Source: Schoenoplectus triqueter
Lineage: Eukaryota > Streptophyta > Magnoliopsida > Poales > Cyperaceae
Reading direction: 5' to 3'
DNA: 64,000 nt
NCBI GenBank assembly: GCA_964058805.1
Contig: CAXKVV010002167.1
Span: forward strand, 248,001 to 312,000
Part shown: piece by piece, positions 10,081 through 21,417 of the stretch
Layout: every line of letters starts with the position of its first letter
How positions within the stretch are numbered: position 1 is the first letter of the stretch
Translations under genes and position numbers: made by a program
Notes under the pieces: model-generated
What the model was told of the DNA's origin: nothing
Seen by the model: only the letters and a program-made list of their open reading frames with translations
Databases searched by the model: none

Positions 10081-13000
10081 GAGTCCGGGCACGCAAAACA
10101 TGAAAACGGGAAAGGACGCCCTCGGTAATGCTGAAAACGAGTCCGGGCGCGCAAAACATGAAAACGGGACTCGACGACCTCGGCACCGCCGAAAACGTGT
10201 GCCGGCGCGCATACCTTGAAAACGGGACAGGACGTCCTCGGCACCGCCGAAAACGGGATAGGACGCCCTCGGCACCGTCGAAAACGAGTCCGGGCGCCCA
10301 AAACATGAAATCGGGACCCGTCGCCCACGGTACCGCCGAAAACGAGTCCGCGCGCGCAAAACTTGAAAACGGGACCCGACGACCTCGGCACCGCCGAAAA
10401 CGTGTCCGGGCGCGCAAACCTTGAAAACGGGACAGGACGCCCTCGGCGCCGCCGAAAACGGGACAGGACACCCTCGGCACCGCCCAAAACGTGTCTGGGC
10501 GCGCAAAACATGAAAACGGGACCCGACGCGCACGGTACCGCCGAAAACGAGTCCGGGCGCGCAAAACATATAAAAGGGACCCGACGACCTCGGTACTGCC
10601 GAAAACGAGTCCTCGCGCGCAAAACTTAAAAACGGGACCCGACGCCCTTGGTACCGCTGAAATTGAGTCCGGGCGCGAGAAACTTGAAAGCGAGAAATGC
10701 CGACTTCGGTACTACCGAAAATGAGTCCAGGTGCGCAAAACATGAAAACGGGACCCGACGCCCTCGGTACCGCCGTAAACGAGTCCAGGCGTGCAAAACT
10801 TGAAAAAGGAAAGGACGTCCTCGGTACCGCCGGAAAAGAGTCTGTTCGGGCAAAACATGAAAACGGGACCCGACGACCTCGGCTCCGCCGTAAACGAGTT
10901 CGTGCGCGCAAAACAGGAAAACGGGACAGGACGCCCTCGGTACCATCGAAAACGTTCTGGGCGCGCAAAACATAAAAACGGCACCCGACGACCTCGGCAC
11001 CGCCGTAAATGAGTCTGGGCGCGCAAAACATGAAATTGGGACCCGTCGCCCACGGAACCGCTGAAAACGAGTCCGCGCGCGCAAAACATGAAAACGGGAC
11101 CCGACGACCGCGGCATCGCTGAAAACGTGTATGGGCGCGCAAACCTTGAAAACGGGACAGGACGCCCTCGGCGCCGCCGAAAACGGGACAGGACGCGCAA
11201 AACTTGAAAATGGGACCCGACGCCCACGGTACCGCCGAAAACGAGTCCGGGCGCGCAAAACATGTAAAAGGGACCTGACGCCCTCGGTACCGCCGAAAAC
11301 GACTCCGGGCGCGCAAAACATGAAAACGGGACTCGACGCCCTCGGTATCGCCGTAAACGAGTCCGGGCGCGCAAAACTTGAAAAAGGGAAAGGACACCCT
11401 CGGTACCGCCGAAAAAGAGTCCGGGCGCGCAAAACATGAAAACGGGACCCGACAACCTCGGCTCCGGCGTAAACGAGCCCGGGCGCGCAAAACATGAAAA
11501 CGGGACAGGACACCCTCGGTACCGCCGAAAACGAGTCCGGGCGCGCAAAACATGAAAACGGGACACGACGCCCTTGGCACCGCCGTAAACGAGTCTGGGT
11601 GCGCAAAAATTGAAAACGGGAAAGGACGCCCTCGGTACTGTCGAAAACGAGCCCGGGCGCGCAAAACATGAAAACGGGACCCGACGACCTCGGTACCGCC
11701 GTAAACGAGTCCGGGCGCGCAAAACTTGAAATGGGGACCCGACACCCTCGGTACCGCCGAAAACGACTCCGGGCGAGCATAACATGAAAACGGGACCCGA
11801 CGACCTTGGCGCCGCCGAAAACGTGTTCGAGCGCGCAAAACTTGAAAACGGGACAGGACACCCTCGGTACCGCCGAAAACGAGTCCGGGAGCGCAAAACA
11901 TAAAAACGGGACCCGACGCCCACTGTACCACCGAAATCGAGTCCGGGCGCACAAAAAATGTAAAATGGACCCGACGCCCTTGGTGCCGCCAAAAATGAGT
12001 CCGGGCACGCAAAACATGAAATCGGGACCCGACGACCTCGGCAACACCCAAAACGTGTCCGGGCGCGCAAAACTCGAAAACGGGACAGGACGCCGTCGGT
12101 ACCGCCGAAAACGAGTCCGGGCGCACAAAACATAAAAACGGGACCCGACGACGTCGGCAACGCCCAAAACGTGTCCGGGCGCGCAAAACTCGAAAACGGG
12201 ACAGGACGCCCTCGGTAACGCCGTAAACGAGTCCGGGCGCGCAAAACTCAAAAACGGGACCCGACGCCCTCGGTACCGCCGAAAAGAGTCCGGGCGCGCA
12301 AAACATGAAAATGGGACGCGACGACCACGGCTCCGCCGAAAACGAGTCCGGGCGCGCAAAACATGAAAACGGGACCAAACGCCCACGGTACCGCCGAAAA
12401 CGAGTCCGGGCGCGCAAAACAAGTAAAAGGGACTCGACGCCCTCAGTACCGCCGAAAACGAGTCCTGGCGCGCAAAACTTGAAAACGGGACCCGACGCCC
12501 TCGGTACCGCCGAAAATGAGTCCGGGCGCGCAAAACATGAAAACGGGACCCGACGGCCTCGGCACCGCCGAAAACAAGCCCAGGCGCGCAAAACTTGAAA
12601 ACGGGAAAGGACGCCCTCGGTACCCCCAAAAACTAGTTCGCGGGCGCAAAACATAAAAACGGGACCCGACGACCTCGGGACCGCCGAAAATGAGTTCAGG
12701 CGCGCAAAACAAGAAAACGGGACCCGACGACCTCGGTACCGCCGTAAACGAGTTTGGGCGCGGAAAACTTGAAAACGGGAAAGGACGCCCTCGGTACCGC
12801 CGAAAAAAAGTCCGGGCGCGCAAAACAAGAAAATGGGACCCGACGACCTCGGCTCCGCCGTAAACGAGTCCGGGCGCGCAAAACATGAAAACGGGACCGG
12901 ACGCCCTCGGTACCGCCGTAAACGAGTCCGGGCACGCAAAACATAAAAACGGCACCCGACGACCTCGGCACCGCCGTAAACAAGTCCGGGCGCGCAAAAC

Positions 13001-13799
13001 TTGAAAACGGGAAAGGACGCCCTCGGTACCGCCGAAAACAAGTCCGGGCGCGCAAAACGTAAGAACGGCACCCGACGACCTCGGCACCGCCGAAAACGAG
13101 TCCGGGCGCGCAAAACATGAAATCGGGACCCGTCGCCCACGGTACCGCCGAAAATGAATCCGGGCGCGCAAAACATGAAAACGGGACCCGACGACCTCGG
13201 CACCGCCGAAAACGTGTCCGGGCACGCAAAACTTGAAAACGGGACAGGACGCCCTCGATACCGCCCAAAACGAGTCCGGGCGCGCAAAACATGAAAACAG
13301 GACCCGACGACCTCGGCACCGCCGAAAACGAGTCCGGGCGCGCAAAAAAAAGAAAACGGGACCCGACGACCTCGGCAACACCCAAAACGTGTCCGGGCGC
13401 GCAAAACTCGAAAACGGGACTGGATGCCCTCGGTACCGCCGAAAATGAGTCCGGGCGAGCAAAACATGAAAACGGGACAGGACTCCCTCGGTAACGCCGT
13501 AAACGAGTCCGGGCGCGCAAAACTCGAAAACGGGACCCGACGCCCTCGGTACCGCCGTAAAAGACTCCGGGGCGCGCAAAACTTGAAAACAGGAAAGGAC
13601 GCCCTCGGTACCGTCGACAACGATCCCGGGCGCGCAAAACATGAAAACGGGACCCGACGACGTCGGAACCGCCGTAAACGAGTCCGGGCGCGCAAAACAT
13701 GAAATCGGGACCCGACACCCTCGGTACCGCCGAAAACGACTCCGGGCGAGCATAACATGAAAACGGGACCCGACGACCTCGGCACCGCCGAAAACGTGT
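10081..13799 (+). repeat. Heterogeneous forward satellite, no clear HOR
   Basis: The 58-bp step continues, but monomers are more diverged from one another and I see no long block copied at a fixed offset. Common classes here are GTAAACGAGTCC monomers, GGCTCCGCC or GGCTCCGGC monomers, and 31-bp half-units near 10,250, 10,450 and 11,170. A diagnostic monomer reading TGTAAAATGGACCC occurs at 11,959. The same class appears at 13,930-16,567 and again right of 52,784, which links these blocks. There is no gene in this stretch. Confidence 0.85.
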
Positions 13800-15106
13800 C
13801 CGGGCGCGCAAAACTTGAAAACGGGACAGGACGCCCTCGGTACCGCCGAAAATGAGTCCGGGCGCGCAACATGAAAACGGGACCCGACGCCCACTGTACC
13901 GCCGAAAACGAGTCCGGGCGCACAAAAAATGTAAAATGGACCCGACGCCCTTGGTACCGCCGAAAATGATTCCGGGCGCGCAAAACATAAAAATAGGACC
14001 CGACGACCTCGGCAACGTCGAAAACGTGTCCGGGCGTGAAAAACTTGAAAACCGGAAAGAACGCCCTCGGTACCGCCGAAAACGAGTCCGGGCGCGCAAA
14101 ACTTGAAATCGGGACCCGACGACCTCGGCAACGCCCAAAACGTGTCTGGGCGCGCAAAACTCGAAAACGGGACAGGGCGCCGTCGGTACCACCAAAAACG
14201 AGTCCGGGCGCGCAAAACATGAAAACGGGACCCGAGGACCTCGGCACCGCCGAAAACGTGTCCTGGCGCGCAAAACTTGAAAACGGGACAGGACGCCCTC
14301 GGTACCGCCGAAAACGAGTCCGGGCGCGCAAAACAAGAAAACGGGACCCGACGCCCACTGTACCCCCTAAAACGAGTCCGGGCGCACGAAAAATGTAAAA
14401 TGGACCCGACGCCCTTGGTACCGCCGAAAATGAGTCCGGGCGCGCAAAACATAAAAACAGGACCCGACGACCTCAGCACCGTCAAAAACGTGTCCGGGCG
14501 TGCAAAACTCGAAAACGGGACAGGACGCCGTCGGTACCGCCAAAAACGAGTCCGGGCACGCAAAACATGAAAACGGGACCCGACGCCCTCGGTACCGCCG
14601 TAAACGAGTTCGGGCGCGCAAAACTTGAAAACGGGAAAGGACGCCCTCGGTACCGCCGAAAAAGAGTCCGGGCGCGCAAAACATGAAAATGGGACACGAT
14701 GAACTCGGCTCCGCCGTAAACGAGTCCGGGCGTGCAAAACATGAAAACGGGACAGGACGCCCTCGGTACCGCCGAAAACGAGTCCGGGCGCGCAAAACAT
14801 GAAAACTGGACAGGACTCCCTCGGCACAGCCGAAAACGTGTCCGGGCGCGCAAGACATGAAAACGGGACCAAACGCCCACGGTACAGCCGAAAACGAGTC
14901 CGGGCGCGCAAAACAAGTAAAAGGGACTTGACGCCCTCGGTACCGCCGAAAACGAGTCCTGGCGCGCAAAACTTGAAAACGGGACCCGACGCCCTCGGTA
15001 CCGCCAAAAATGAGTCAGGGCGCGCAAAACATGAAAACGGGACAAGACGACATCGGCACCGCCGAAAACGTGTCCGGGAGCGCAAACCTTGAAAACGGGA
15101 CAGGAC
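13800..15106 (+). repeat. 2,173-bp offset duplication, copy 1
   Basis: This block matches the stretch starting near 15,973. The truncated GCGCGCAACATG monomer near 13,865 recurs near 16,038, and the TGTAAAATGG markers at 13,930 and 14,394 recur at 16,103 and 16,567, all 2,173 bp apart. The far end (GAAAACTGGACAGGACTC at about 14,801) matches 17,438, which is 2,637 bp away, so the second copy has gained 464 bp, exactly eight monomers. Homology ends near 15,107. Confidence 0.75.
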
Positions 15107-15972
15107 GCCCTCGGCGTCGCCGAAAACGGGACATGACGCCCTCGGCACCGCCGAAAACGTGTCCGGGCGCGCAAAACATGAAAACGGGACCCGACGCCCA
15201 CGGTACCGCCGAAAACGAGTCCGGGCGCGCAAAACATGAAAGAGGGACCCGACGCCCTCGGTACCGCCGAAAACGAGTCCGGGCGCGCAAAACATGAAAA
15301 CAGGACCCGACGCCCTCGGTACCGCCGTAAACGAGTCCGGGCGCGCAAAACTTGAAAAAGGGAATTGACAGGGCGTACCGCCGAAAAATAGTCCGGGCGC
15401 GCAAAACATGAAAACGGGACCCGACGACCTCGGCTCCGCCGTAAACGAGTCCGGGCGCGCAAAACATGAAAACGGGACAGGACGCCCTCCGTACCGCCGA
15501 AAACGAGTCCGGGCGCGCAAAACATGAAAACGGGACCCGACGACCTCGGTACCGCCGTAAACGAGTCCGGGCGCGCAAAACATGAAAACGGGACCCGAAA
15601 ACCTCGGTACCGCCGTAAACGAGTCCGGGCGCGTAAAACATGAAATCGGGACCCGACACCCTCGTTACCACCGAAAACGACTCCGGGCGAGCATAACATG
15701 AAAACGGGACCCGACGACCGCGGCACCGCTGAAAACGAGTCCGGGCGCGCAAAACATGAAAACGGGACCCGACGACCTCATTACCGCCGTAAACGAGTCC
15801 GGGCTCGTAAAACATGAAATCGGGACCCGACGACCTCGGCACCGCTGAAAACGTGTCCGGGCGCGAAAAACTCGAAAACGGGACAGGACGCCGTCGGGAC
15901 CGCCGAAAACGAGTCCGGGCGCACAAAACATAAAAATGGGACACGACGACCTCGGCAACGCCCAAAACGTGT
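15107..15972 (+). repeat. Heterogeneous forward satellite between duplication copies
   Basis: About 15 diverged monomers separate the two copies of the 2.2-kb duplication. A 31-bp half-unit lies near 15,120. Near 15,360-15,380 one monomer is rearranged (GGGAATTGACAGGGCGTACC), lacking the GACGCCCTCGG part. No gene is present. Confidence 0.75.
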
Positions 15973-16390
15973 CCGAGCGCGCAAAACTTGAAAACGGGAC
16001 AAGACGCCCTCGGTACCGCCGAAAATGAGTCCGGGCGCGCAACATGAAAACGGGAGCCGACGCCCACTGTACCGCCGAAAACGAGTCCGGGCGCGCAAAA
16101 AATGTAAAATGGACCCGACGCCCTTGGTACCGCCGAAAATGAGTCCGGGCGCGCAAAACATAAAAACAGGACCCGACGACCTCGGCACCGTCGTAAACGT
16201 GTCCGGGCGCGAAAAACTTGAAAACCGGAAAGGACGCCCTCGGTACCGCCGAAAACGAGTCCGGGCGCGCAAAACTTGAAATCGGGACCCGACGACCTCG
16301 GCAACGCCCAAAACGTGTCCGGGCGCGCAAAACTCGAAAACGGGACAGGACGCCGTCGGTACCACCAAAAACGAGTCCGGGCGCGCAAAA

Positions 16391-16448
16391 CATGAAAACG
16401 GGACCCGACGACCTCGGCACCGCCGAAAACGAGTCCGGGCGCGCAAAA
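16391..16448 (+). repeat. Representative 58-bp monomer
   Basis: This clean monomer serves as a reference. It has three AAAA(C) runs, starting at offsets 5, 36 and 55. The heptamer GAAAACG occurs twice, at offsets 4 and 35, splitting the unit into a 31-bp half (GAAAACGGGACCCGACG...) and a 27-bp half (GAAAACGAGTCCGGGCGCGC...). The first 19 bases of the two halves match at about 14 positions, which suggests the 58-mer arose from a duplicated unit of about 29 bp. It also carries a GCGCGC palindrome. Sister monomers carry CGGTACCG, an 8-bp palindrome with a KpnI site, where this one has CGGCACCG. Consensus composition of the GGTACC class is 20 C and 17 G in 58, with 10 CpG. Confidence 0.9.
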
Positions 16449-16880
16449 CATGAAAACGGGACCCGACGACCTCGGCACCGCCGAAAACGTGTCCGGGCGC
16501 GCAAAACATGAAAACGGGACCCGACGCCCACTGTACCGCCGAAAACGAGTCCGGGCGCACAAAAAATGTAAAATGGACCCGACGCCCTTGGTACCGCCGA
16601 AAATGAGTCCGGGCGCGCAAAACATAAAAACAGGACCCGACGACCTCGGCACCGTCGAAAACGTGTCCGGGCGCGAAAAACTTGAAAACCGGATAGGACG
16701 CCCTCGGTACCGCCGAAAACGATTCCGGGCGCGCAAAACTCGAAAACGGGACAGGACGCCGTCGGTACCGCCAAAAACGAGTCCGGGCGCGCAAAACATG
16801 AAAACGGGACCCGACGACCTCGGCAACGCCCAAAACTTGTCCGGGCGCGCAAAACTCGAAAACGGGACAGGAAGCCCTCA

Positions 16881-17432
16881 GTAACGCCGAAAAAGAGTCC
16901 GGGCACGCAAAACATGAAAACGGGACCCGACGCCCTCGATACCGCCATAAACGAATCCGAGCGCGCAAAACTTGAAAACGGGAAAGGACGCCCTCGGTAA
17001 CGCCGAAAACGAGTCCGGGCGTGCAAAACATGAAAACGGGACAGGAAGCCCTCGGTACCGCCGAAAACGAGTCCGGGCGCGCAAAACTCGAAAACGGGAC
17101 AGGACGCCGTCGGTACCGCCAAAAACGAGTCCGGGCGCGCAAAACATGAAAACGGGACCCGACGACCTCGGCAACGCCCAAAACATGTCCGGGCGCGCAA
17201 AACTCGAAAACGGGACAGGACGCCGTCAGTAACGCCGAAAAAGAGTCCGGGCACGCAAAACATGAAAACGGGACCCGACGCCCTCGATACCGCCATAAAC
17301 GAATCCGAGCGCGCAAAACTTGAAAACGGGAAAGGACGCCCTCGGTAACGCCGAAAACGAGTCCGGGCGTGCAAAACATGAAAACGGGACAGGACGCCCG
17401 CGGTACCGCCGAAAACGAGTCCAGGGGCGCAA
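16881..17432 (+). repeat. 348-bp (six-monomer) tandem duplication
   Basis: Two adjacent blocks begin at 16,881 and 17,229 and share the rare series CAGTAACGCC, GATACCGCCATAAACGAATCC and GGGCGTGCAAAACATG. The offset is exactly 6 x 58. The copies differ at few positions, so this is one of the youngest events in the forward-oriented left segment. Confidence 0.85.
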
Positions 17433-18770
17433 AACATGAAAACTGGACAGGACTCACTCGGCACAGCCGAAAACGTGTCCGGGCGCGCAAGACATGAAAA
17501 CGGGACCAAACGCCCACGGTACCGCCGAAAACGAGTCCGGGCGCGCAAAACAAGTAAAAGGGACTTGATGCCCTCGGTACCGCCGAAAACGAGTCCTGGC
17601 GCGCAAAACTTGAAAACGGGACCCGACGCCCTCGGTACCGCCAAAAATGAGTCAGGGCGCGCAAAACATGAAAACGGGACAAGACGACCTCGGCACCGCC
17701 GAAAAAGTGGCCGGGAGCGCAAACCTTGAAAACGGGACAAGACGACCTCGGTTCCGCCGTAAACGAGTCCGGGCGCGTAAAACATGAAATCGGGACCCGA
17801 CACCCTCGTTACCGCCGAAAACGACTCCGGGCGAGCATAACATGAAAATGGGACCCGACGACCGCGGCACCGCTGAAAACGTGTCCGGGCGCGCAAAACT
17901 TGAAAACGGGACAGGACGCCCTCGGTACCGCCGAAAACGAGTCCGGGCGCGCAAAACATGAAAACGGGACCCAACGACCTCGTTACCGCCGTAAACGACT
18001 ACGGGCGCGTAAAACATGAAAACGGGACCCGACGCCCTCGGTACCGCCGAAAATGAGTCCGGGCGCGCAAAACATGATAACGGGACCCGACGGCCTCGGC
18101 ACCGCCGAAAACAAGCCCGGGCGCGCAAAACTTGAAAACGGGAAAGGACGCCCTCGGTACCGCCAAAAACGAGTCCGGGGGCGCAAAACATGAAAACGGG
18201 ACCCGACGACCTCGGCACCGTCGTAAACGAGTCCGGGCGCGCAAAACATGAAATCGGGACCCGACGCCCTCGGGACCGCCGAAAACAAGTTCAGGCGCGC
18301 AAAACATGAAAACGGGACCCGACGAACTCGGTACCGCCGTAAACGAGTCCGGGCGCGCAAAACCTGAAAACGGGAAAGGACGCCCTCGGTACCGTCGAAT
18401 AAAAGTCCGGGCGCGCAAAACAAGAAAATGGGACCCGACGACCTCGGCTCCGCCGTAATCGAGACCGGGCCCGCAAAACATGTAACCGGGACTGGACGCC
18501 CTCGGTACCGCCGAAAACGAGTCCGGGCGCGCAAAACATGAAAACGGGACCCGACGCCCCCGGCACCGCCGTAAAAGAGTCCGGTCGTGCAAAACTTGAA
18601 AACGGGAGAGGACGCCCTCGGTACCGCCGAAAATGAGTCCGGGCACGCAAAACATAAAAACGGCACCCAACGACCTCGGCACCGCCGTAAACGGGTCCGG
18701 GCGCGCAAAACATGAAAACCGGAAAGGACGCCCTCGGTACCGCCGAAAACGAGTCCGGGCTCGCAAAACA

Positions 18771-19732
18771 TATAAACGGCACCCGACGACCTCGGCACCG
18801 CCGAAAACGAGTCCGGGCGTGCAAAACATGAAATCGGGATCCGTCGCCCACGGTACTGCCGAAAACGAGTCCGGGCGCGCAAAACATGAAAACGGGACCC
18901 GACGACCTCGGCACCGCCCAAAACGTGTCCGGGCACGCAAAATTTAAAAACGGGACAAGACGCCCTTGGTACCGCCCAAAATGAGTCCGGGATCGCAAAA
19001 CATGAAAACGGGACCCGACGACCTTGGTACTGCCGAAAACGAGTCCGGGCGCGCAAAACGTGAAAACGGGACCCGACAACCTCAGCACCGCCGAAAACAT
19101 GTCCGGGCGCGAAAAACTTGAAAACGGGAAAGGACGCCCTCGGTACCGCCGAAAACGAGTCCGGGCGCGCAAAACATGAAAATAGGACCCGACGACCTTG
19201 GCACCGCCGAAAACGAGTCCGGGCGCGCAAAAAAAGAAAACGGGAGCCGACGACCTCGGCAACGCCCAAAACGTGTCCGGGCGCGCCAAACTCGAAAACG
19301 GGACAAGACGCCCTCGGTACCGATGTAAACGAGTCCGGGCGCGCAAAACATAAAAACAGCACCCGACGACCTCGACACCGCCGTAAACGAGTCCGGGCGC
19401 GCAAAACATGAAATCGGGACCTGTCGCCCACGGTACCGCCGAAAACTAGTCCGTGCGCGCAAAACATGAAAACGAGACCCGACGACCTCGGCACCGCCGA
19501 AAACGTGTCCGGGCGCGCAAACCTTAAAAACGGGACAGGACGCCCTCGGCACCGCCGAAAACGGGACAGGACGCCCTCAGCACCGCTAAAAAAGTGTCCG
19601 AGGGCACAAAACATGAAAACGGGACCAAACGCCCACGGTACCGCTGAAAACGAGTCCGGGCGCGGAAACCAAGTAAAAGGGACCCGACGCCCTCGGAACC
19701 GCCGAAAACGAGTGCTGGCGTACAAAACTTGA
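18771..19732 (+). repeat. Left arm of fold-back inverted duplication
   Basis: This block is mirrored by 20,398-21,417 on the opposite strand, beyond the general similarity of all monomers. Rare variants pair at a constant coordinate sum. The 33 bases 19,573-19,605 (containing GCTAAAAAAGTGTCC) are the exact reverse complement of 20,525-20,557, sum 40,130. CATAAAAACAGCAC at 19,349 pairs with 20,768-20,781, sum 40,130. GATCGCAAAACATG at 18,991 pairs with 21,184-21,197, sum 40,188, a shift of exactly one monomer. The arms are therefore copies of one ancestral block in opposite orientation, with one 58-bp indel between them. Confidence 0.88.
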
Positions 19733-20397
19733 AAACGGGACCCGACGACCTCGGCACCGCCGAAAAAGTGTTAGGGCGCGCAAACCATGAAAACGGGACA
19801 GGACGCCCTCGGCACCGCCGAAAACGACTCCGGGCGCGCAAAACATGAAAACGGGACCAAACGCCCACGGTACCGCCGAAAAAGAGTCTGGGTGCGCAAA
19901 CAAAGTAAAAGGGACCCAACGCCCTAGGTACCGCCGAAAACGAGTGCTGGCGCGCAAAACTTGAAAACGGGACCCAACGTCCTGTCCCGTTTTCATGTTT
20001 TGCGCGCCCGGACTGGTTTACGCCGGAGCCGGGGTCGTCGGGTCCTGTTTTCATGTTTTGCGCGCCCGGACTCTTTTTCGGCGGTACAGAGGGCGTCCTT
20101 TCCCGTTTTCAAGTTTTGCGTGCCCGGACTCATTTACGGCGGTACCGAGGGCGTCGGGTCCCGTTTTCATGTTTTGCGCGCCCGGACTCTTTTTCGGCGT
20201 TACCGAGGGCGTCCTGTCCCGTTTTCGAGTTTTGCGCGCCCTGACACGTTTTGGGCGTTGCCGAGGTCGTCGGGTCCTGTTTTCATGTTTTTCGCGCGCG
20301 GACTCGTTTTCGGTGGTACCGTGGGCGACGGGTCCCGTTTCTTGTTTTGCGCGCCCGGACTCCTTTACGGCGGTGCCGAGGTCGTCGGGTGTCGTAT
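19733..20397. repeat. Asymmetric spacer with orientation switch
   Basis: These 665 bp lie between the two fold-back arms. The first ~245 bp are forward monomers and the rest are inverted ones. The mirror axis of the arms is at about 20,065, but the monomer orientation actually switches at ~19,978, so the spacer is off-centre. At the switch, TGAAAACGGGAC (19,962-19,973) is followed by the 10-base loop CCAACGTCCT and then GTCCCGTTTTCA (19,984-19,995), a perfect 12-bp stem that continues outward with mismatches. Confidence 0.85.
19962..19995. repeat. Head-to-head junction hairpin (forward to inverted)
   Basis: This is the point where the array changes strand. The 12-bp arms TGAAAACGGGAC and GTCCCGTTTTCA flank the loop CCAACGTCCT. 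Outside the core, GCGCGCAAAAC pairs with GTTTTGCGCGC, so the neighbouring monomers fold back on each other as well. Such dyads can extrude cruciforms and are unstable in cloning and sequencing. Confidence 0.9.
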
Positions 20398-21417
20398 TTA
20401 TGTTTTGCGCGCCTGGACTCGTTTTCGTCGGTACCGAGGGCGTCGGGTCCCTTTTACTTGGTTTGCGCGCCCGGACTCGTTTTCGGCGGTACTGTGGGCG
20501 TTTGGTCCCGTTTTCATGTTTTGCGCCCTCGGACACTTTTTTAGCGGTGCTGAGGGCGTCCTGTCCTGTTTTCGGCGGTGCCGAGGGCGTCCTGTCCCGT
20601 TTTTAAGGTTTGCGCGCCCGGACACGTTTTCGGCTGTGCCGAGGTCGTCGGGTCTCGTTTTCATATTTTGCCCGCACGGACTCGTTTTCGGCGGTACCGT
20701 GGGCGACGGGTCCCGATTTCATGTTTTGCGCGCCCGGACTCGTTTACGGCGTTGTCGAGGTCGTCGGGTGCTGTTTTTATGTTTTGCGTGTCCGTACTCG
20801 TTTATGGCGGTGTCGAGCGCGTCAGGTCCCGTTTTCATGTTTTGCTCGCCCGGACTCGTTTTCGGCGGTACCGAGGGCGTCCTGTCCCGTTTTCGAGTTT
20901 TGCGCGCCCGGACACGTTTTGGGCGTTGCCGAGGTCGTCGGGTCCCGTTTTCTTTTTTTGCGCGCCCGGACTCGTTTTCGGCGGTGCCGAGGTCGTCGGG
21001 TCCTGTTTTCATGTTTTGCGCGCCCGGATTCGTTTTCGGCGGTACCGAGCGCGTCCTTTCCCGTTTTCAAGTTTTTCGCGCCCGGACACGTTTTCGGCGG
21101 TGCCGAGGTCGTCGGGTCCCGTTTTCACATTTTGCGTGCCCGGACTTGTTTTCGGCAGTACCAAGGGCGTCGGATCCCGTTTTCATGTTTTGCGATCCCG
21201 GACTCGTTTTGGGCGGTACCGAGGGCGTCCTGTCCCGTTTTCAAGTTTTGCGTGCCCGGACACGTTTTCGGCGGTGCCGAGGTCGTTGTGTCCCGTTTTC
21301 ATGTTTTGCGCGCCCAGACTCGTTTTCGGCGGTACCGTGGGCGACGGGTCCCGATTTCATGTTTTGCGCGCCCGGACTCGTTTTCGACGGTGCCGAGGTC
21401 GTCGGGTGCCGTTTTTA
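20398..21417 (-). repeat. Right arm of fold-back inverted duplication
   Basis: This is the mirror copy of 18,771-19,732; the paired markers are listed there. Both arms share the unusual CCAAGTAAAAG/CTTTTACTTGG variant (19,668 region and 20,452 region) and the GGATCCC or GATCCCGG block. The arm is one monomer longer than its partner. Outward of 21,418 the two sides stop matching. Confidence 0.88.

Larger units (their letters stand above)
4578..10622 (-). other. Longest stop-free frame (~2,014 codons), judged non-genic
   Basis: This minus-strand frame is open for about 6 kb, but the other two frames of the same strand are also open over long stretches here (for example 5,174-7,738 and 7,775-9,637). 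The reason is the monomer itself: read as CATGTTTTGCGCGCC..., it has no TAA, TAG or TGA in any frame. Because 58 is 1 mod 3, each frame passes through all three readings in turn and yields a 58-residue period with segments such as FCAPGLVFGGTEGV, LRARTRFRRYRGRRVPF and CFARPDSFSAVPRASGPV. Codon use, conserved domain, signal peptide, start context and exon structure give no support. The inverted segment shows the same on the plus strand. A translated product cannot be excluded from sequence alone but is not supported. Confidence 0.85.
15973..17743 (+). repeat. 2,173-bp offset duplication, copy 2 (expanded)
   Basis: This is the second copy of 13,800-15,106, eight monomers longer. Six of the extra monomers are explained by a local direct duplication of 348 bp (6 x 58): GTAACGCCGA at 16,881 recurs at 17,229 and the surrounding variants (GATACCGCCATAAACGAATCC) match base for base. 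The remaining two monomers are not placed. Homology to copy 1 stops near 17,744. Confidence 0.75.
1..19978 (+). repeat. 58-bp satellite array, left segment, forward orientation
   Basis: The whole stretch is an uninterrupted head-to-tail array of a 58-bp monomer, about 340 copies. The period can be measured directly: CATGAAAACG begins at 16,391 and again at 16,449. In this orientation each monomer reads AAAAC, CATG or CTTG, AAAACGGGACC, GACGCCCTCGGTACC or GACGACCTCGGCACC, GCCGAAAACG, then GAGTCC or GTGTCC followed by GGGCGCGC. Monomers differ mainly by substitutions at recurrent positions, so several monomer classes can be told apart and their order is itself repeated. No unique DNA longer than about one monomer interrupts it. 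The array is already under way at base 1, so its true left edge lies outside the window. I do not recognise the family. Confidence 0.97.

Noticed and set aside
4578..10622. Giant protein gene with 58-residue repeats
   Set aside because: All three frames of the same strand are open, the residue period is simply three 58-bp monomers read in turn, and the open strand flips when the monomer flips. No domain, start context or exon structure supports a gene.
19962..19995. Rho-independent terminator or replication origin hairpin
   Set aside because: The stem is simply two satellite monomers meeting head to head. There is no T-run in the right place, no adjacent gene and no iterons other than the satellite itself.
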